Source of the DNA: Saprospiraceae bacterium
GTDB lineage: Bacteria; Bacteroidota; Bacteroidia; Chitinophagales; Saprospiraceae
NCBI GenBank assembly: GCA_016717655.1
Contig: JADKFC010000008.1
Coordinates: forward strand, 139,475 to 203,474
Length of the DNA stretch: 64,000 nt
Direction of reading: 5' to 3'
Below the pieces are notes generated by a model. The model made no database searches and had not been told where the DNA came from. It saw only the letters and a program-made list of their open reading frames with translations. The stretch's first letter is position 1. Every line of letters begins with the position of its first letter. This document shows positions 1-11,616 of this stretch, piece by piece. Made by a program: the position numbers and the translations under genes.

Positions 1-3000
1 AAGGGCCATATCCACGTATCTTACACCAAGGTAAACCGGATCATGATCATCCTCTTCAACTCCTTCTACACCCAAAATGTAAGTGTCCGGGGCACTGTTG
101 TGAGGACCACCGGCATCATGTGCATCATTGCTGTCAGGGCGAGAATCAAAATCATTTTCTGTACTCAATCCATTTACCAAAATGGTTGAAATCTCAGCAA
201 AATTGACAATACCTTCTGTCAGTACACCTTCCTTTACGCACAAGGTAACAGGAACAGTAAGCTGACCTCCCGGTTGCAAAGCTTCTCCCTGGTATACTAG
301 ATAATCACCACTCTTGGCCCATGATGGGTTTTGACCTTCGTCAAATTTCATTAGAGGATGGAAATAGTTGGTTACCTCAAAACCGGTAACACCAACAGTT
401 CCCTGATTGTAAACTGTAACATTAACGGTGACACAATCACCACCCAAAACGCATTCATCCTGTACTACTTGTTTTAAGGCAAGGTCCAGAACTCTGGCAG
501 TAGCGGGATCCTGATCATCTTCATCTATGGTGCCGTCGTCATCAATTTTATTATCTGTAAATGTATTAACATCTCCACCTTCGTCATTTGATTTCATGGC
601 ATCTGGTGTAGAGTCTACATCTGTTTGAGCAATACCATTGTGGTCAGTAGCACTTGCAATTTCTGCTACATTTACCAACTTGCTCAAATCAGAAGTTATA
701 ATTCGTAGCTTAATGACTACTGAATTATTTGAACCCGGCAACAATGTACCCGGTAATTTAATTTTTGCTGTTGTACCGTCGAGGGTCCAGCCGGGATTAT
801 CAGCTGCATTAAATGTGTATCCTGATGGAATGTAGTTGACCACCTGAATATCTTTTGCCGGTACTCCGCCCTGGTTGTATACAGTCATTCTGAATTCAAC
901 CAGATCATTGTATCTTGGCAATTCAGAAGATATGAGTTCATTTTTTAATGCCAGGTCAAAACCAGAAACGGTTACAAGACCTATATCCACATTGTGGTTT
1001 GTTTTGTCGTGACTTACCGCAATGATGGCATTGCTGCAATTGAGGTTATTAAAGCCTGCGTTGTTGTCTATGGCTACCTGACTTCCAGTGGCTGGGCTAA
1101 ACAAATAGTTAGAACCACTCAAAGAAACCAACTGATAGTTGACATCCATAGCCGGAGCAGGAATAGAAATATAATATTGTTTTCCAGCCTGTAAATCTGA
1201 AAATACATATTGTCCTTCAGCACTAGTAGTGGTGGAGGCAATCATATCACAATTTTCATCGAGCAACTGTAATGGTAAATTTGCTACCGGTTGTTCGCCT
1301 GCATCCTGGATTCCGTTTTTATTTTCATCAAACCACACCAGGTTACCCAGCTGTATGCTTGGCAGGCCGCATCGGCCAATCAGGTCACCAAAACCGGTGG
1401 CCTTACCAAATAGCTCTGTAGTTTGTCTGATGTACAATTCTTTGGCACCCAACTTACTTCCGTTAGTTGTGCTGTATCGTTGCATACCACCTGAATAAGA
1501 GTTGGTACCCGGATCGTAAGCAGCTGTCACTACAGATCCTGTGCCGGGTAATACATAAATGCTACCCAATGCAATCTCAGGGTGGTAGGCCGGTTGGGTA
1601 ACCCAATAATCGTTACCAAAAAATTCGCCTCCATCTGGACCTTGTGTATTTCCTACACCTGTTCCTGTCAGACTTCCTGCAGTACCATTTGATTCAAGGG
1701 TCCATACTCCATTGTTGTTCCATACCATCAGGATATCAGGAAACTGATGGTCCAATCGGTTGGATGGCTGATTGCAATATTTATGACCCACTCTGTCTGT
1801 AAACGTGATGATCATATTACCGTCATCGGTAAAATCCAGATCGGTAAACCAATGCTGGGTGGTAAAATCGCTATAAGGTTCATCTTTCCAATATCCTTTT
1901 AGATAGGTAGTTGAAAAGATGTTGGTGAAATTCTGTGTTGAAAGGTCCAATTCGTAAACAACCGCAGCACTGTTGGCTGCAGATTTGTTGGTTTCTTCAT
2001 AGCAGGTAACTCCAACATATAATTTATCATTGTGATACTTCAATGCGAATGGAGCATATTCCCCGTTGGAACATCCCGGATTCGGAATTGAAATTTCAAC
2101 CGTATTGGCAGCTGTTGGGTTTTGGGTAGGTATTCTCACTATCGACTTGCGATAGAGGTTGACTACATAAAGGTAGTCTTCTGCCGGACTGATGGCCATG
2201 GCTCCCAATCCAAGTTTACCTACATAGGTGCCGTACTTACAATCGGTAACATCTGTAACAGCTGGTGTACCAACATCGATGCCAAGATTACTCAAATTGG
2301 CAAACAACTGGGTACCTGCACTGGCATTGCCGTTGATTTTGGTTTTGAAAATGGCACCCGGACCATTAGAAGTCAAACCTGAGTATTGTTTTACAAATGC
2401 TGATGAAAACAATTCATTGGTTGAACTCTTCCAAGCCAGACCCCAAACAGAACCTGTTTCGGAATGCATGGCATACTTGGTTGCCTGTGAAGAATTATTG
2501 AAATTGTATTCAATACCCAACAAGGTCTCCATCGAACCATTGGCTCCATTGGTGGCACCTTGTACAAAACAGGTACTGAAGATTTCCGGATTGCTTCCAC
2601 AAACTGCGTGACTTGTCACGAGGCCAAGTGAAGCATTGCATGCCGGCGCACTCACCAACTGTACGTTGGACTTGTTGTCAGCACCCAGATATGAATTGGT
2701 AAACTTGGGTAGATAATCAAAACCTAACCTGTACTTGGCCCCATCGGTCAAACCACCAAATGAGTAATTTCCGGATGCATCTGATGCCTGGTTGGCTACC
2801 AGTTGCCCGGAAGTATTGTACAGAGAAACCAATACATTGGATTCGGCAGGCTCTCCCTGCTCTCGTTTTCCATTGTTGTTGTCATCCCTAAATACACTGC
2901 CCTGTATGACACCAGAAGGTGCAACACACTGTGCTTGCAAATGAGGGGAAATAAATGGTGACGCTAGAAAGGCAAGTATAGGTACTATACCTTTAAGGAA

Positions 3001-3027
3001 TCGGGGTGCTAAAACAGCTTTTTTCAT
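1..3027 (-). CDS. SdrD B-like / DUF11 surface protein, C-terminus cut off by window edge
   Basis: The minus frame is open from the ATG at 3027 to base 1, giving 1,009 residues with no stop in the window. The N-terminus (MKKAVLAPRFLKG, then a hydrophobic stretch ending near LQAQC) looks like a Sec signal peptide. It is followed by an SdrD B-like module (RDDNNNGKREQGEP, about residue 48), a long region resembling a beta-propeller, a second SdrD B-like module (WFDENKNGIQDAGEQP), and at least two DUF11-type repeats (YNQGGVPAKDIQV; YNQGTVGVTGFEV) with acidic, Ca-binding-looking linkers (DDDGTIDEDDQDP). Proteins of this build in Bacteroidota are normally exported by T9SS and cell-surface attached; the sorting domain would lie outside the window. 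Exact function is unknown. Confidence 0.88.
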   Translation of the reverse strand, partial: MKKAVLAPRFLKGIVPILAFLASPFISPHLQAQCVAPSGVIQGSVFRDDNNNGKREQGEPAESNVLVSLYNTSGQLVANQASDASGNYSFGGLTDGAKYRLGFDYLPKFTNSYLGADNKSNVQLVSAPACNASLGLVTSHAVCGSNPEIFSTCFVQGATNGANGSMETLLGIEYNFNNSSQATKYAMHSETGSVWGLAWKSSTNELFSSAFVKQYSGLTSNGPGAIFKTKINGNASAGTQLFANLSNLGIDVGTPAVTDVTDCKYGTYVGKLGLGAMAISPAEDYLYVVNLYRKSIVRIPTQNPTAANTVEISIPNPGCSNGEYAPFALKYHNDKLYVGVTCYEETNKSAANSAAVVYELDLSTQNFTNIFSTTYLKGYWKDEPYSDFTTQHWFTDLDFTDDGNMIITFTDRVGHKYCNQPSNRLDHQFPDILMVWNNNGVWTLESNGTAGSLTGTGVGNTQGPDGGEFFGNDYWVTQPAYHPEIALGSIYVLPGTGSVVTAAYDPGTNSYSGGMQRYSTTNGSKLGAKELYIRQTTELFGKATGFGDLIGRCGLPSIQLGNLVWFDENKNGIQDAGEQPVANLPLQLLDENCDMIASTTTSAEGQYVFSDLQAGKQYYISIPAPAMDVNYQLVSLSGSNYLFSPATGSQVAIDNNAGFNNLNCSNAIIAVSHDKTNHNVDIGLVTVSGFDLALKNELISSELPRYNDLVEFRMTVYNQGGVPAKDIQVVNYIPSGYTFNAADNPGWTLDGTTAKIKLPGTLLPGSNNSVVIKLRIITSDLSKLVNVAEIASATDHNGIAQTDVDSTPDAMKSNDEGGDVNTFTDNKIDDDGTIDEDDQDPATARVLDLALKQVVQDECVLGGDCVTVNVTVYNQGTVGVTGFEVTNYFHPLMKFDEGQNPSWAKSGDYLVYQGEALQPGGQLTVPVTLCVKEGVLTEGIVNFAEISTILVNGLSTENDFDSRPDSNDAHDAGGPHNSAPDTYILGVEGVEEDDHDPVYLGVRYVDMAL

Positions 3028-3131
3028 TTTGGACCTTATTAATGAATTACTCTTAATCCACTATCAGATCTCAGGTCAGGTACTATTAAGTCGTAAAATG
3101 CGCTCCCAAGGGAACACAAAATTCACTCCGG

Positions 3132-3139
3132 CAAATATA
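3132..3139 (-). promoter_or_regulatory. Bacteroidota -7 element (TATATTTG) for the surface protein
   Basis: Reading leftward, TATATTTG fits TAnnTTTG about 105 nt upstream of the ATG at 3027. No clear TTTG -33 box is present. The rest of the AT-rich gap 3028-3357 shows no gene. Confidence 0.4.
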
Positions 3140-3357
3140 TAGATTTTCTATAATATGTTGTTGCCACTATTACGTATATTTTTATTTTTTTATGTGTATT
3201 ATTTTGTATTTCAATATTTTACACATCTAAATATTATTGTATATAATGCTTTCCGGCATTTTTTTCAGCATTTTTGATTGTCCCTACCTTTTTTGAGACT
3301 GGACTTGTAGCAGGATTTCTTACAATGAGGAGGTCATATGTTGATCCCTGTTTTGGA

Positions 3358-5618
3358 CTATCCTATGATCTGCAACTTGGCAAATTGCAGCACAATTCTT
3401 TTTTCTTTGGAATCAGTAGCATGGGGAAACACGATGGTGGCTACCTGCCTTTCATCTATGTGTGTTACTTCTCCCTCTCCAAATTTGAGGTGTAAAACCT
3501 TTTGTCCGGTTTTGATACTTTCAGGCGGACTGGGTTTAAACTGGCTTGGATCAATTTTAGGCGCCGCCAGTTGTTTTTTGAAACTACCCAGTAACTTGGG
3601 TTCTCCAAATGCAGGTTTTGATTCCTCCCTGCTGATGGAAGTAATAGCATCAATATTTTCTTCTGAAATTTCTTCAATAAATCTGCTGGCATCGTTAAAG
3701 CGCATCTGGCCAAACTGATACCGGCTGTTGGCATAGGTAAGCACCAAATAGATTTCAGCTCTGGTGATGGCCACATAAAACAACCTTCTTTCTTCATCAA
3801 TCTGATCTGGTGTAGAGAGTGACTGATAACTGGGAAATAAATTTTCCTCCAATCCTGTAACGAAGACGGACTTAAATTCAAGCCCTTTGGCAGCGTGAAC
3901 CGACATCAGTGTAATGGTATCTACATCTGTTTTGTCATCGTCGGCGTCGGTCATCAGTGATATGCTCTGCAAAAACTTGGCCAGTGACTTGTCTGTAGAA
4001 AATTCTTCATTGATGTTCAATTCATCGTCTTCTACAAATTCCTGGATGCCATCCAACAGAGAAGTTATGTTTTCCATTCTGGCTTCGGCCTCAGGTGTAC
4101 CTTCTGCCTTAAAAAGATCAACAATGCCGGAATGTTTGGAAATATACAATGCGGTCTGATAAGCGTCATTTTTAGCACTGAAGTCTTTGAATGCCTGAAT
4201 CAAATGGACAAACTCACCAATGCTTTTTTAGCCCGTGCGTTAAAATCAATTTTGCCAATGACCTCCCACATGCTCATGTCATTGTCGTTGGCAATAGTGG
4301 TAATGCCATCGATGGTAGAATCACCAATGCCCCTCCTGGGGTAGTTGATGACCCTTTTCAGGGCCTCATCATCTTTGTCATTGACCGTCAGTCGCATGTA
4401 GGCAATCAGATCCTTAACTTCTTTTCTCTGGTAAAAGGATAGTCCCCCATATATCCGATAGTTGAGATTGTATCGTCTGAGCGCCTCCTCAAAGATCCTC
4501 GATTGACCATTGGTCCTGTACAGAATGGCAATCTCTTTATTGGCCAGATTGTACCTGTTTTTTTGCTCAATGATAGAATCTGCTACCCGCTTGCCTTCTT
4601 CGGTTTCGGTCATCGATTTGATGATCTTGATCTTAGGCCCTTCTGATCGGTCGGTCCAGATTTTTTTCTGAATCTGTTTGGCATTATAAGATATCACATC
4701 ATTGGCCGCATTCACAATAAAGGACGTTGACCTGTAATTCTGTTCAAGTTTAAAGGTCTTTACATCTTTAAAATCGTGCTCGTATTGCAAAATATTTTCA
4801 ATCGTTGCGCCTCTGAATGAGTAGATACTTTGAGCATCGTCGCCTACAATACAAATATTTCTGGGGCTGCCATCGTACAGGCAAAGTAATTTCAGGATTT
4901 CGTATTGTAAATAGTTAGTATCCTGAAACTCATCTACCATGATGTATCTGAATTGGCGCTGGAATTTTTCGCGCACTCCGTCAGGGTTTTGATACAGCAA
5001 CCTGAACATTTGCAAGAGGAGGTCATCAAAATCCATGGCCCCCGCTTTCTGGCACTTGGCCACATATTTTTCGTAGATCTGATAGATCAGTGGTCGCCTG
5101 TTCATGCGATCCATGGCCATCAGGTCATCATTGGCGGCATAAGCCTTTGGGGTAATGAGGTTACTTTTGGCCGAAGATATTCTTGACCTCACCTGACCGG
5201 CAACATAGACCTTCCTGTCAAGGTTGAGGGTTTTAATAATTTCTTCCATTACACTTTTAGTGTCATCTGTATCGTAAATGGTAAAATCATTGGGAAAGCC
5301 AAGTCTGTGGGCCTCTGTTCTCAGGATTCGGGCAAAAAGGGAGTGAAAGGTGCCGGCCCATACCCTGTTGGCATCCTGACCTACTACACTTTCGATCCGG
5401 TGTTTCATCTCCTTGGCTGCTTTATTGGTAAATGTCAGGGCCAATATGTTGCCCGGAGGAACTCCCATATTGATCATGTGGGCAATTCGATAGGTCAGCA
5501 CCCTGGTCTTTCCAGAACCGGGACCGGCTATCACCATTACAGGACCCTCAATGTTGGTCACCGCATTGCGCTGGATTTCATTGAGCTCATTTAAATAAGA
5601 AGTGGCAGGTTCTCTCAT
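3358..5618 (-). CDS. uvrD: UvrD/PcrA-type ATP-dependent 3'-5' DNA helicase (frameshifted)
   Basis: Superfamily 1A helicase that unwinds DNA in repair and replication restart. The N-terminal part (472 codons from 5618) has Q-motif and Walker A (LNEIQRNAV, AGPGSGKTRVLTYRIAHMI), motif Ia (LALTFTNKAAKEMKHR), Walker B (IMVDEFQDTNYLQYEIL), motif III (GDDAQSIYSFRGA) and motif IV (LEQNYRS). The C-terminal part, in another frame from about 4203, has motif V (LMSVHAAKGLEFKSVFV) and motif VI (RRLFYVAITRA). The frame changes at a run of six T on the plus strand (4224-4229); a seventh would read ARAKKSIGEFVHLIQAFKD straight through and give 753 residues, normal for the family. A one-base sequencing deletion is likelier than two genes. 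It stands alone with its own ATG. Confidence 0.9.
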
Positions 5619-5700
5619 AAGTGGTGCGAATTTCGGGATAATTATATATATAAGGTAATTTTTTCATGTTTGAATCGGCTTTCTGTCAACAGATTCCGGT

Positions 5701-6372
5701 TCAAAGGTTTTTCAGCGCTTCTCTTACGGTAAGGTTGGAAAGCAGGGCTTCATGGTTGTGTACAAACGTTGACACCTCCAGCGGTGCATACTTTCCAAAT
5801 TCCCTCAATGCCCATCCTGACCCCTTTCGAAGAAAAAACTCTTTGGAATCTGCACAGCTCAATACCAGGTCAAAAAGTAATTTTTGGTTGGTTTTGGTCC
5901 TGTATTTGATCTGAAAAATCAACGCTGCTCTTTGTTTCCAAAGATAGGCCGATTCCATCCATTCCCATGCATATTTTTCCTGAAGGTCTGGCTTGTCTAA
6001 CAAAAGGGGGCCAATTAAGGAAGGAGCTATATAATCTACACTGTCCCACCAGGCATTGCTCATCAGCTTATCTTCCCAAAATGGAAGCCAGGTGAGATTT
6101 GTTTTTTTCACAATTTTGGATGCCAAATCCAGCGCTGCCTGATGAAATTCTCTTTGTGGCTTTGACCATAGTGCCGAAATTATGGCTTGTTGTTCGGACG
6201 CTATCATGGATTTAAACTCCAAAATAAAGGGAGCAACCAGTGATCTCCGAAGTTCTGTTTTGATGCCCCAAAAAGGAAAATTATTTTTCATATAAGCTTC
6301 CATCGCCCGGGCATTGTCAACATTCGCATTCTGCTCAAAGTCCCTGACCAGGTGTTTTACCATATCGGGCAT
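5701..6372 (-). CDS. AlkD-like DNA alkylation repair protein
   Basis: 223 residues, typical for the DNA alkylation repair (PF08713) HEAT-like repeat family, whose AlkD members excise alkylated purines. Family signatures include NFPFWGIKTELRR near the N-terminus, the tryptophan-rich DKLMSNAWWDSVDYIAP segment, and the C-terminal RKGSGWALREFGKY block, which carries the conserved arginine and Trp-Ala-Leu-Arg helix. It starts 3 nt after the Fur stop on the same strand, so the two are probably co-transcribed. No signal peptide; expected to be cytoplasmic. Substrate preference cannot be read from the sequence. Confidence 0.8.
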   Translation of the reverse strand: MPDMVKHLVRDFEQNANVDNARAMEAYMKNNFPFWGIKTELRRSLVAPFILEFKSMIASEQQAIISALWSKPQREFHQAALDLASKIVKKTNLTWLPFWEDKLMSNAWWDSVDYIAPSLIGPLLLDKPDLQEKYAWEWMESAYLWKQRAALIFQIKYRTKTNQKLLFDLVLSCADSKEFFLRKGSGWALREFGKYAPLEVSTFVHNHEALLSNLTVREALKNL

Positions 6373-6375
6373 GGC

Positions 6376-6861
6376 CTAAATCTTTTTTTCGACTTTGTGG
6401 GTACAGTCCTTTTTCTGACATTTTCCATACAAGTTGAGGGCATGGTGGGTCACGGAAAATTCTAATAAATCACCCATCATGTTTTTGATCTGCTGAATTC
6501 TGGGATCACAAAATTCCAGCACCTGACCACAGTCCACACAAATCATGTGATCGTGCTGTCTAAAGCCATAAGACTTTTCATACTGGGCAAAGTTTTTGCC
6601 AAATTGGTGACGGGTTACCAAATCACAAGATACCAGCAGGTCAAGGGTATTGTACACCGTGGCTCTACTTACCCGGTAGTTTTGGTTTTTCATGTGAATA
6701 AACAGGGCTTCCGCATCAAAGTGATCGTTTCTTCTGTAAATTTCTTCCAGAATGGCATAACGTTCAGGTGTTTTTCTGAGCTCATGTTTTTCAAGATACG
6801 TTGTAAAGATCTGCTTTACCTCCTGGATCAGATTGTCTGTTTTATTAAAGCTTACTTCCAT
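6376..6861 (-). CDS. fur: Fur-family metal-responsive transcriptional regulator
   Basis: 161 residues, standard Fur length. The N-terminal winged helix carries LRKTPERYAILEEIY and the recognition helix RVSRATVYNTLDLLV. The dimerisation domain holds metal ligands HDHMICVDCGQV (His-rich plus CxxC) and a second cysteine pair CQKKDC near the C-terminus, as in structural-zinc Fur/PerR/Zur proteins. Members repress iron, peroxide or zinc regulons; the sequence does not decide which. It sits 2 nt downstream of rel and 3 nt upstream of the AlkD-like gene, suggesting one leftward operon. Confidence 0.88.
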   Translation of the reverse strand: MEVSFNKTDNLIQEVKQIFTTYLEKHELRKTPERYAILEEIYRRNDHFDAEALFIHMKNQNYRVSRATVYNTLDLLVSCDLVTRHQFGKNFAQYEKSYGFRQHDHMICVDCGQVLEFCDPRIQQIKNMMGDLLEFSVTHHALNLYGKCQKKDCTHKVEKKI

Positions 6862-6863
6862 GG

Positions 6864-8960
6864 CTAATTGTTCTTTTTTGCAGCGTCCACCCGTTCAACG
6901 GTTGAGATTCCATCCAACTGTTTGATGCTCCTCATGGCAATGTTCAACTGATCTTTATTCGCCACAAAAATGCTTATTTTTCCTTCAAAATAACCCTCAT
7001 TGCCCTGGATGCTGATGGCCCTCATGTTGAGCGACAGTTCATTGGAAATAAGGTTGGTCAACTTTTGAATGACCCCTACCCCACTGTCTACGCCGGTAAT
7101 GCGCAGCTCGGCCACAAAGTTTTCATCTTTGTTGTCATCCCATTCTACTTTTAAAACCCGGTAACCATAATTGGCCAGCAAATGGGTAGCGTTGGGACAA
7201 TTGGTGCGGTGGATTTTCATCTTTTGGGTCGATGTGGTGTATCCAAAAATTTCATCGCCCGGCACAGGATTACAACAATTGGCAAATGAAAAGTCATATA
7301 GGTCTCCCGATTCTCCATTGACCAGAATTTTACTCTTATTGAGTACCACCCTTCGCGGTCTTTTGATTTCTTCAGGTGCCCTACCTGCGTCATCTGAAAT
7401 TTCTTCCTTAGGAACCACCAATTTACCGCTCTCAACGGTAAAATCTCTCATATCAAACATTTTGACCTTATCCTCTGCAATGGCATAGTAGAGGTCGGCC
7501 CTTGCTTTAAAGCCATATTGTTTTACTAAAAACTCAATATTTTCTTCAAAGTCGAGTTTCAGGTTTTTGAGTTTTCTTTCGAGGGCTTCTTTGCCAAGCT
7601 CACCCCGCTTTTTCATCTCGTCCTTCATACTGGACCGGATCTTACTACGGGCCTTTCCGGTTACTACCATCTTGAGCCATTCTTCAGTTGGCTTTTGATT
7701 TTTATTGGTGGTAATTTGAATCTGGTCACCATTGTTGAGCTTGTAGCCCATAGGCACCAACTTGTTGTTTACTTTTATGGCCGTAGCCCTGTAACCCAAT
7801 TCGGTGTGTATGTCAAAGGCAAAGTCGAGGGCTGTTGCTCCCATGGGCAGGATACGCATATCTCCCTTGGGGGTAAAAACATAGACTTCCTCGCTGAAAA
7901 GATTGGTCTTAAAATCATTGAGAAATTCCAGTGCATTGGTGTGCTGGGTATCGAGGATGTCGCGCACATTGTCGAGCCAGGAGTCGTACACGTTTTCCTG
8001 TGTTTTAATGCCTTTGTATTTCCAGTGGGCAGCAAATCCTTTTTCTGCAATATCATCCATCCTTTCGGACCTGATCTGTACTTCCACAAATCGTCCTTTG
8101 GGCCCAATGACGGTGGTGTGCAGCGATTCATAACCATTGCTTTTTGGCGTTGTGACCCAATCTTTCAATCTTTCAGGAATGGGTTTATACACATCCGTAA
8201 TGACAGAATAAACCTGCCAACAAGTGCTTTTTTCTTTGTTGACGGGAACATCTACAATAATTCTAACCGCAAAGAGGTCGTAAATTTCTTCAAACTCAAC
8301 TCCTTTCTTTTTGATTTTTTCATAGATAGAAGAGATGGCTTTCGACCTGCCGGTCACACGATAGGTGACTTCCAGTTCTTCCATGCCATGTTTTAAAGGC
8401 TCTATAAACTCATTGATGTACTTGCTCCTGTCTGCCTGAGATTGCTCGAGTTTTTTCTGAATTTCATTATAAACCTCCGGCTCTGAAATCCTAAGACAAA
8501 TGTCCTGAAACTCTGTTTTGAGTTTGTACAAGCCCAGGCGATGGGCCAGGGGTACATAGATGTAACTGGTTTCTGCGGCAATTTTCAGTTGTTTGTGAAT
8601 GGGTTGGCCGTGGATGGTGCGCAGATTGTGCAATCTTTTTTCTCCAAAGGCCGCTTTGATGTCGTCAAGGCTCATCTCTGTATCCTCCACCACATCGTGC
8701 AACAAGGCACAAATGACAGCAGTTGGGCCCAGACCTATTTCTTCAAAACAAATGCGCGCCACTTCAATGGGGTGGAAAATATAAGGCTCACCCGTTTTTC
8801 TTCGCTGAAACTTGTGCGCTTCAACTGCCATGGTATAAGCCCTTTCCAGATTGGCAGGATCTTCATCATTGAGCTTTGACTTCATGCTTTGCATAAGTTG
8901 GTCAAAGGCCTTTCTGACCTCAACCAATTCTGTTGCACTTATGACTTGACCGGTAGGCAT
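6864..8960 (-). CDS. rel: Rel/SpoT-type (p)ppGpp synthetase with internal deletion in the HD hydrolase domain
   Basis: 698 residues against about 740 for Bacteroidota Rel proteins. Order: HD domain (HPIEVA at about 63, HDVVED at 88-93), synthetase domain (GRSKAISSIYEK; RLKDW, the RxKD signature of bifunctional Rel enzymes; EVQIRSERMDDIAE), TGS domain (VYVFTPKGDMRILP), zinc-finger/CC region (FANCCNPVPGDEI) and C-terminal ACT domain (LRITGVDSGVGVIQ). Between FGEK (residue 108) and RLHNLRT, family members carry about 50 more residues including the DGLTK helix and the LAD segment whose Asp is a hydrolase metal/catalytic residue. These are absent in frame here, at about base 8636. Synthetase motifs look intact, so the product as read would make alarmone but be impaired in degrading it. 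A misassembly is the main alternative. Confidence 0.9.
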   Translation of the reverse strand: MPTGQVISATELVEVRKAFDQLMQSMKSKLNDEDPANLERAYTMAVEAHKFQRRKTGEPYIFHPIEVARICFEEIGLGPTAVICALLHDVVEDTEMSLDDIKAAFGEKRLHNLRTIHGQPIHKQLKIAAETSYIYVPLAHRLGLYKLKTEFQDICLRISEPEVYNEIQKKLEQSQADRSKYINEFIEPLKHGMEELEVTYRVTGRSKAISSIYEKIKKKGVEFEEIYDLFAVRIIVDVPVNKEKSTCWQVYSVITDVYKPIPERLKDWVTTPKSNGYESLHTTVIGPKGRFVEVQIRSERMDDIAEKGFAAHWKYKGIKTQENVYDSWLDNVRDILDTQHTNALEFLNDFKTNLFSEEVYVFTPKGDMRILPMGATALDFAFDIHTELGYRATAIKVNNKLVPMGYKLNNGDQIQITTNKNQKPTEEWLKMVVTGKARSKIRSSMKDEMKKRGELGKEALERKLKNLKLDFEENIEFLVKQYGFKARADLYYAIAEDKVKMFDMRDFTVESGKLVVPKEEISDDAGRAPEEIKRPRRVVLNKSKILVNGESGDLYDFSFANCCNPVPGDEIFGYTTSTQKMKIHRTNCPNATHLLANYGYRVLKVEWDDNKDENFVAELRITGVDSGVGVIQKLTNLISNELSLNMRAISIQGNEGYFEGKISIFVANKDQLNIAMRSIKQLDGISTVERVDAAKKNN

Positions 8961-8982
8961 TTTTTAGATAAAGCTATTATTA

Positions 8983-8990
8983 CAAATATA
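8983..8990 (-). promoter_or_regulatory. -7 element (TATATTTG) upstream of rel
   Basis: TATATTTG reading leftward, 23 nt before the rel ATG at 8960. It would drive rel-fur-alkD as one transcript. The -33 box is weak (TTTAC). Confidence 0.45.
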
Positions 8991-9146
8991 ATAAAATTTT
9001 GTAAATGAATGTCTTAATATTAATAATTTGGTGCAACAAATGGTTCCGAAGCTGCGGTAAAATCTTCTTTCGATTTTTGAAATATTTCAGAATTTTAGTT
9101 GTTTTAATCTGACTTGCTCATTTCCCCATCCGGGCTTTGGTCTTGA

Positions 9147-9175
9147 TTTGAAAGCCAAAATCCCCTTATCTTTGC
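9147..9175 (+). promoter_or_regulatory. Bacteroidota promoter (TTTG, 16 nt, TATCTTTGC) for the Uma2 gene
   Basis: TTTG at 9147-9150 and TATCTTTGC at 9167-9175 match the -33/-7 pattern. The -7 box overlaps the possible upstream TTG start (9148), which would lie outside the transcript. This favours the ATG at 9193. Confidence 0.6.
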
Positions 9176-9192
9176 AGATTAAAAATCATATT

Positions 9193-9821
9193 ATGGAATA
9201 CCCTACTTCAAAAGAAAAAGACCAGGAAGTCCATGACCCACTCGAAGCCTATTATAGTGGTTCTTACACCTACGAAGACTACCTCAAATTTGACTTTGAA
9301 GAAATGGTAGAGTTGATCCGGGGCAAGTTGTTTCGGATGAGCCCTGCACCCCGGCCAAGCCACCAGGTAATAGCAGGTAACCTCCATCGTGTTATAGCCA
9401 ATTATTTTGTCCACAAACCCTGTCAGGTTTTTATGGCTCCTACTGACATCATCCTTCCTGTTGAAAACAGGAAAAGGGAAAAATCCAATACCGTGGTTCA
9501 GCCCGATATTTGTGTCATCTGCAATACCTGGTTGATCGAAGATACAGGCGTGTTTGGGTCACCAGACTGGATTATCGAAATTCTCTCGCCCCACACCCGG
9601 AAAAAAGACCTGCAAGATAAGTACAGTGTCTATGAAGAATGCGGCGTAGGCGAATACTGGATTGTAATGCCTGAAGAAAAACTCATAGAATGTTTTATCT
9701 ATGAAGGCGGAAAATACCAGCGCATCAACGCCTTCATACCCGGCGATGTGATCAGCCCCAACCGCTTTCCAGAATTACAGCTGGATGTAGCTGAGATGCT
9801 GCATGTGCCACAGTTCAAACC

Positions 9822-9825
<4 letters not shown>
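9193..9825 (+). CDS. Uma2 family (DUF820) restriction-like endonuclease fold protein
   Basis: 210 residues from the ATG at 9193. It matches the Uma2/DUF820 family of PD-(D/E)XK-fold proteins: an N-terminal SYTYEDYLKF / FEEMVELIRGKLFRMSPAP block, then QPDICVIC, PDWIIEILSP and KDLQDKYSVYEECGVGEYW, which hold the Asp, Glu and Lys candidates of the nuclease core. No signal peptide. Uma2 proteins are abundant in Cyanobacteria and Bacteroidota, and their cellular role is mostly unknown. The gene converges with fhs; the two stops overlap by 4 nt. A further in-frame TTG at 9148 is less likely because of the promoter position. Confidence 0.8.
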
Positions 9826-11488
<1,663 letters not shown>

Positions 11489-11616
11489 AAATGTGACGAT
11501 TTGATTAGGGAAGGTAAAGATATTAAATATTTTATATACATCCTATATCATCACAGCCTTTGTTCTGTGCAATGACAAGCCCGTTTTTTTCACGATATTT
11601 GCAGCAAATTAAAGGT

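Noticed and set aside
4200..4203. Two separate helicase genes, or programmed frameshifting, in uvrD
   Set aside because: The halves hold complementary helicase motifs, and one base restores a normal-length protein; many other genes show the same defect, so error is simpler.
7695..8396. Plus-strand ORF of 233 codons inside rel
   Set aside because: It lies entirely opposite the synthetase/TGS coding region of rel, with no recognisable domain or promoter; a shadow frame.
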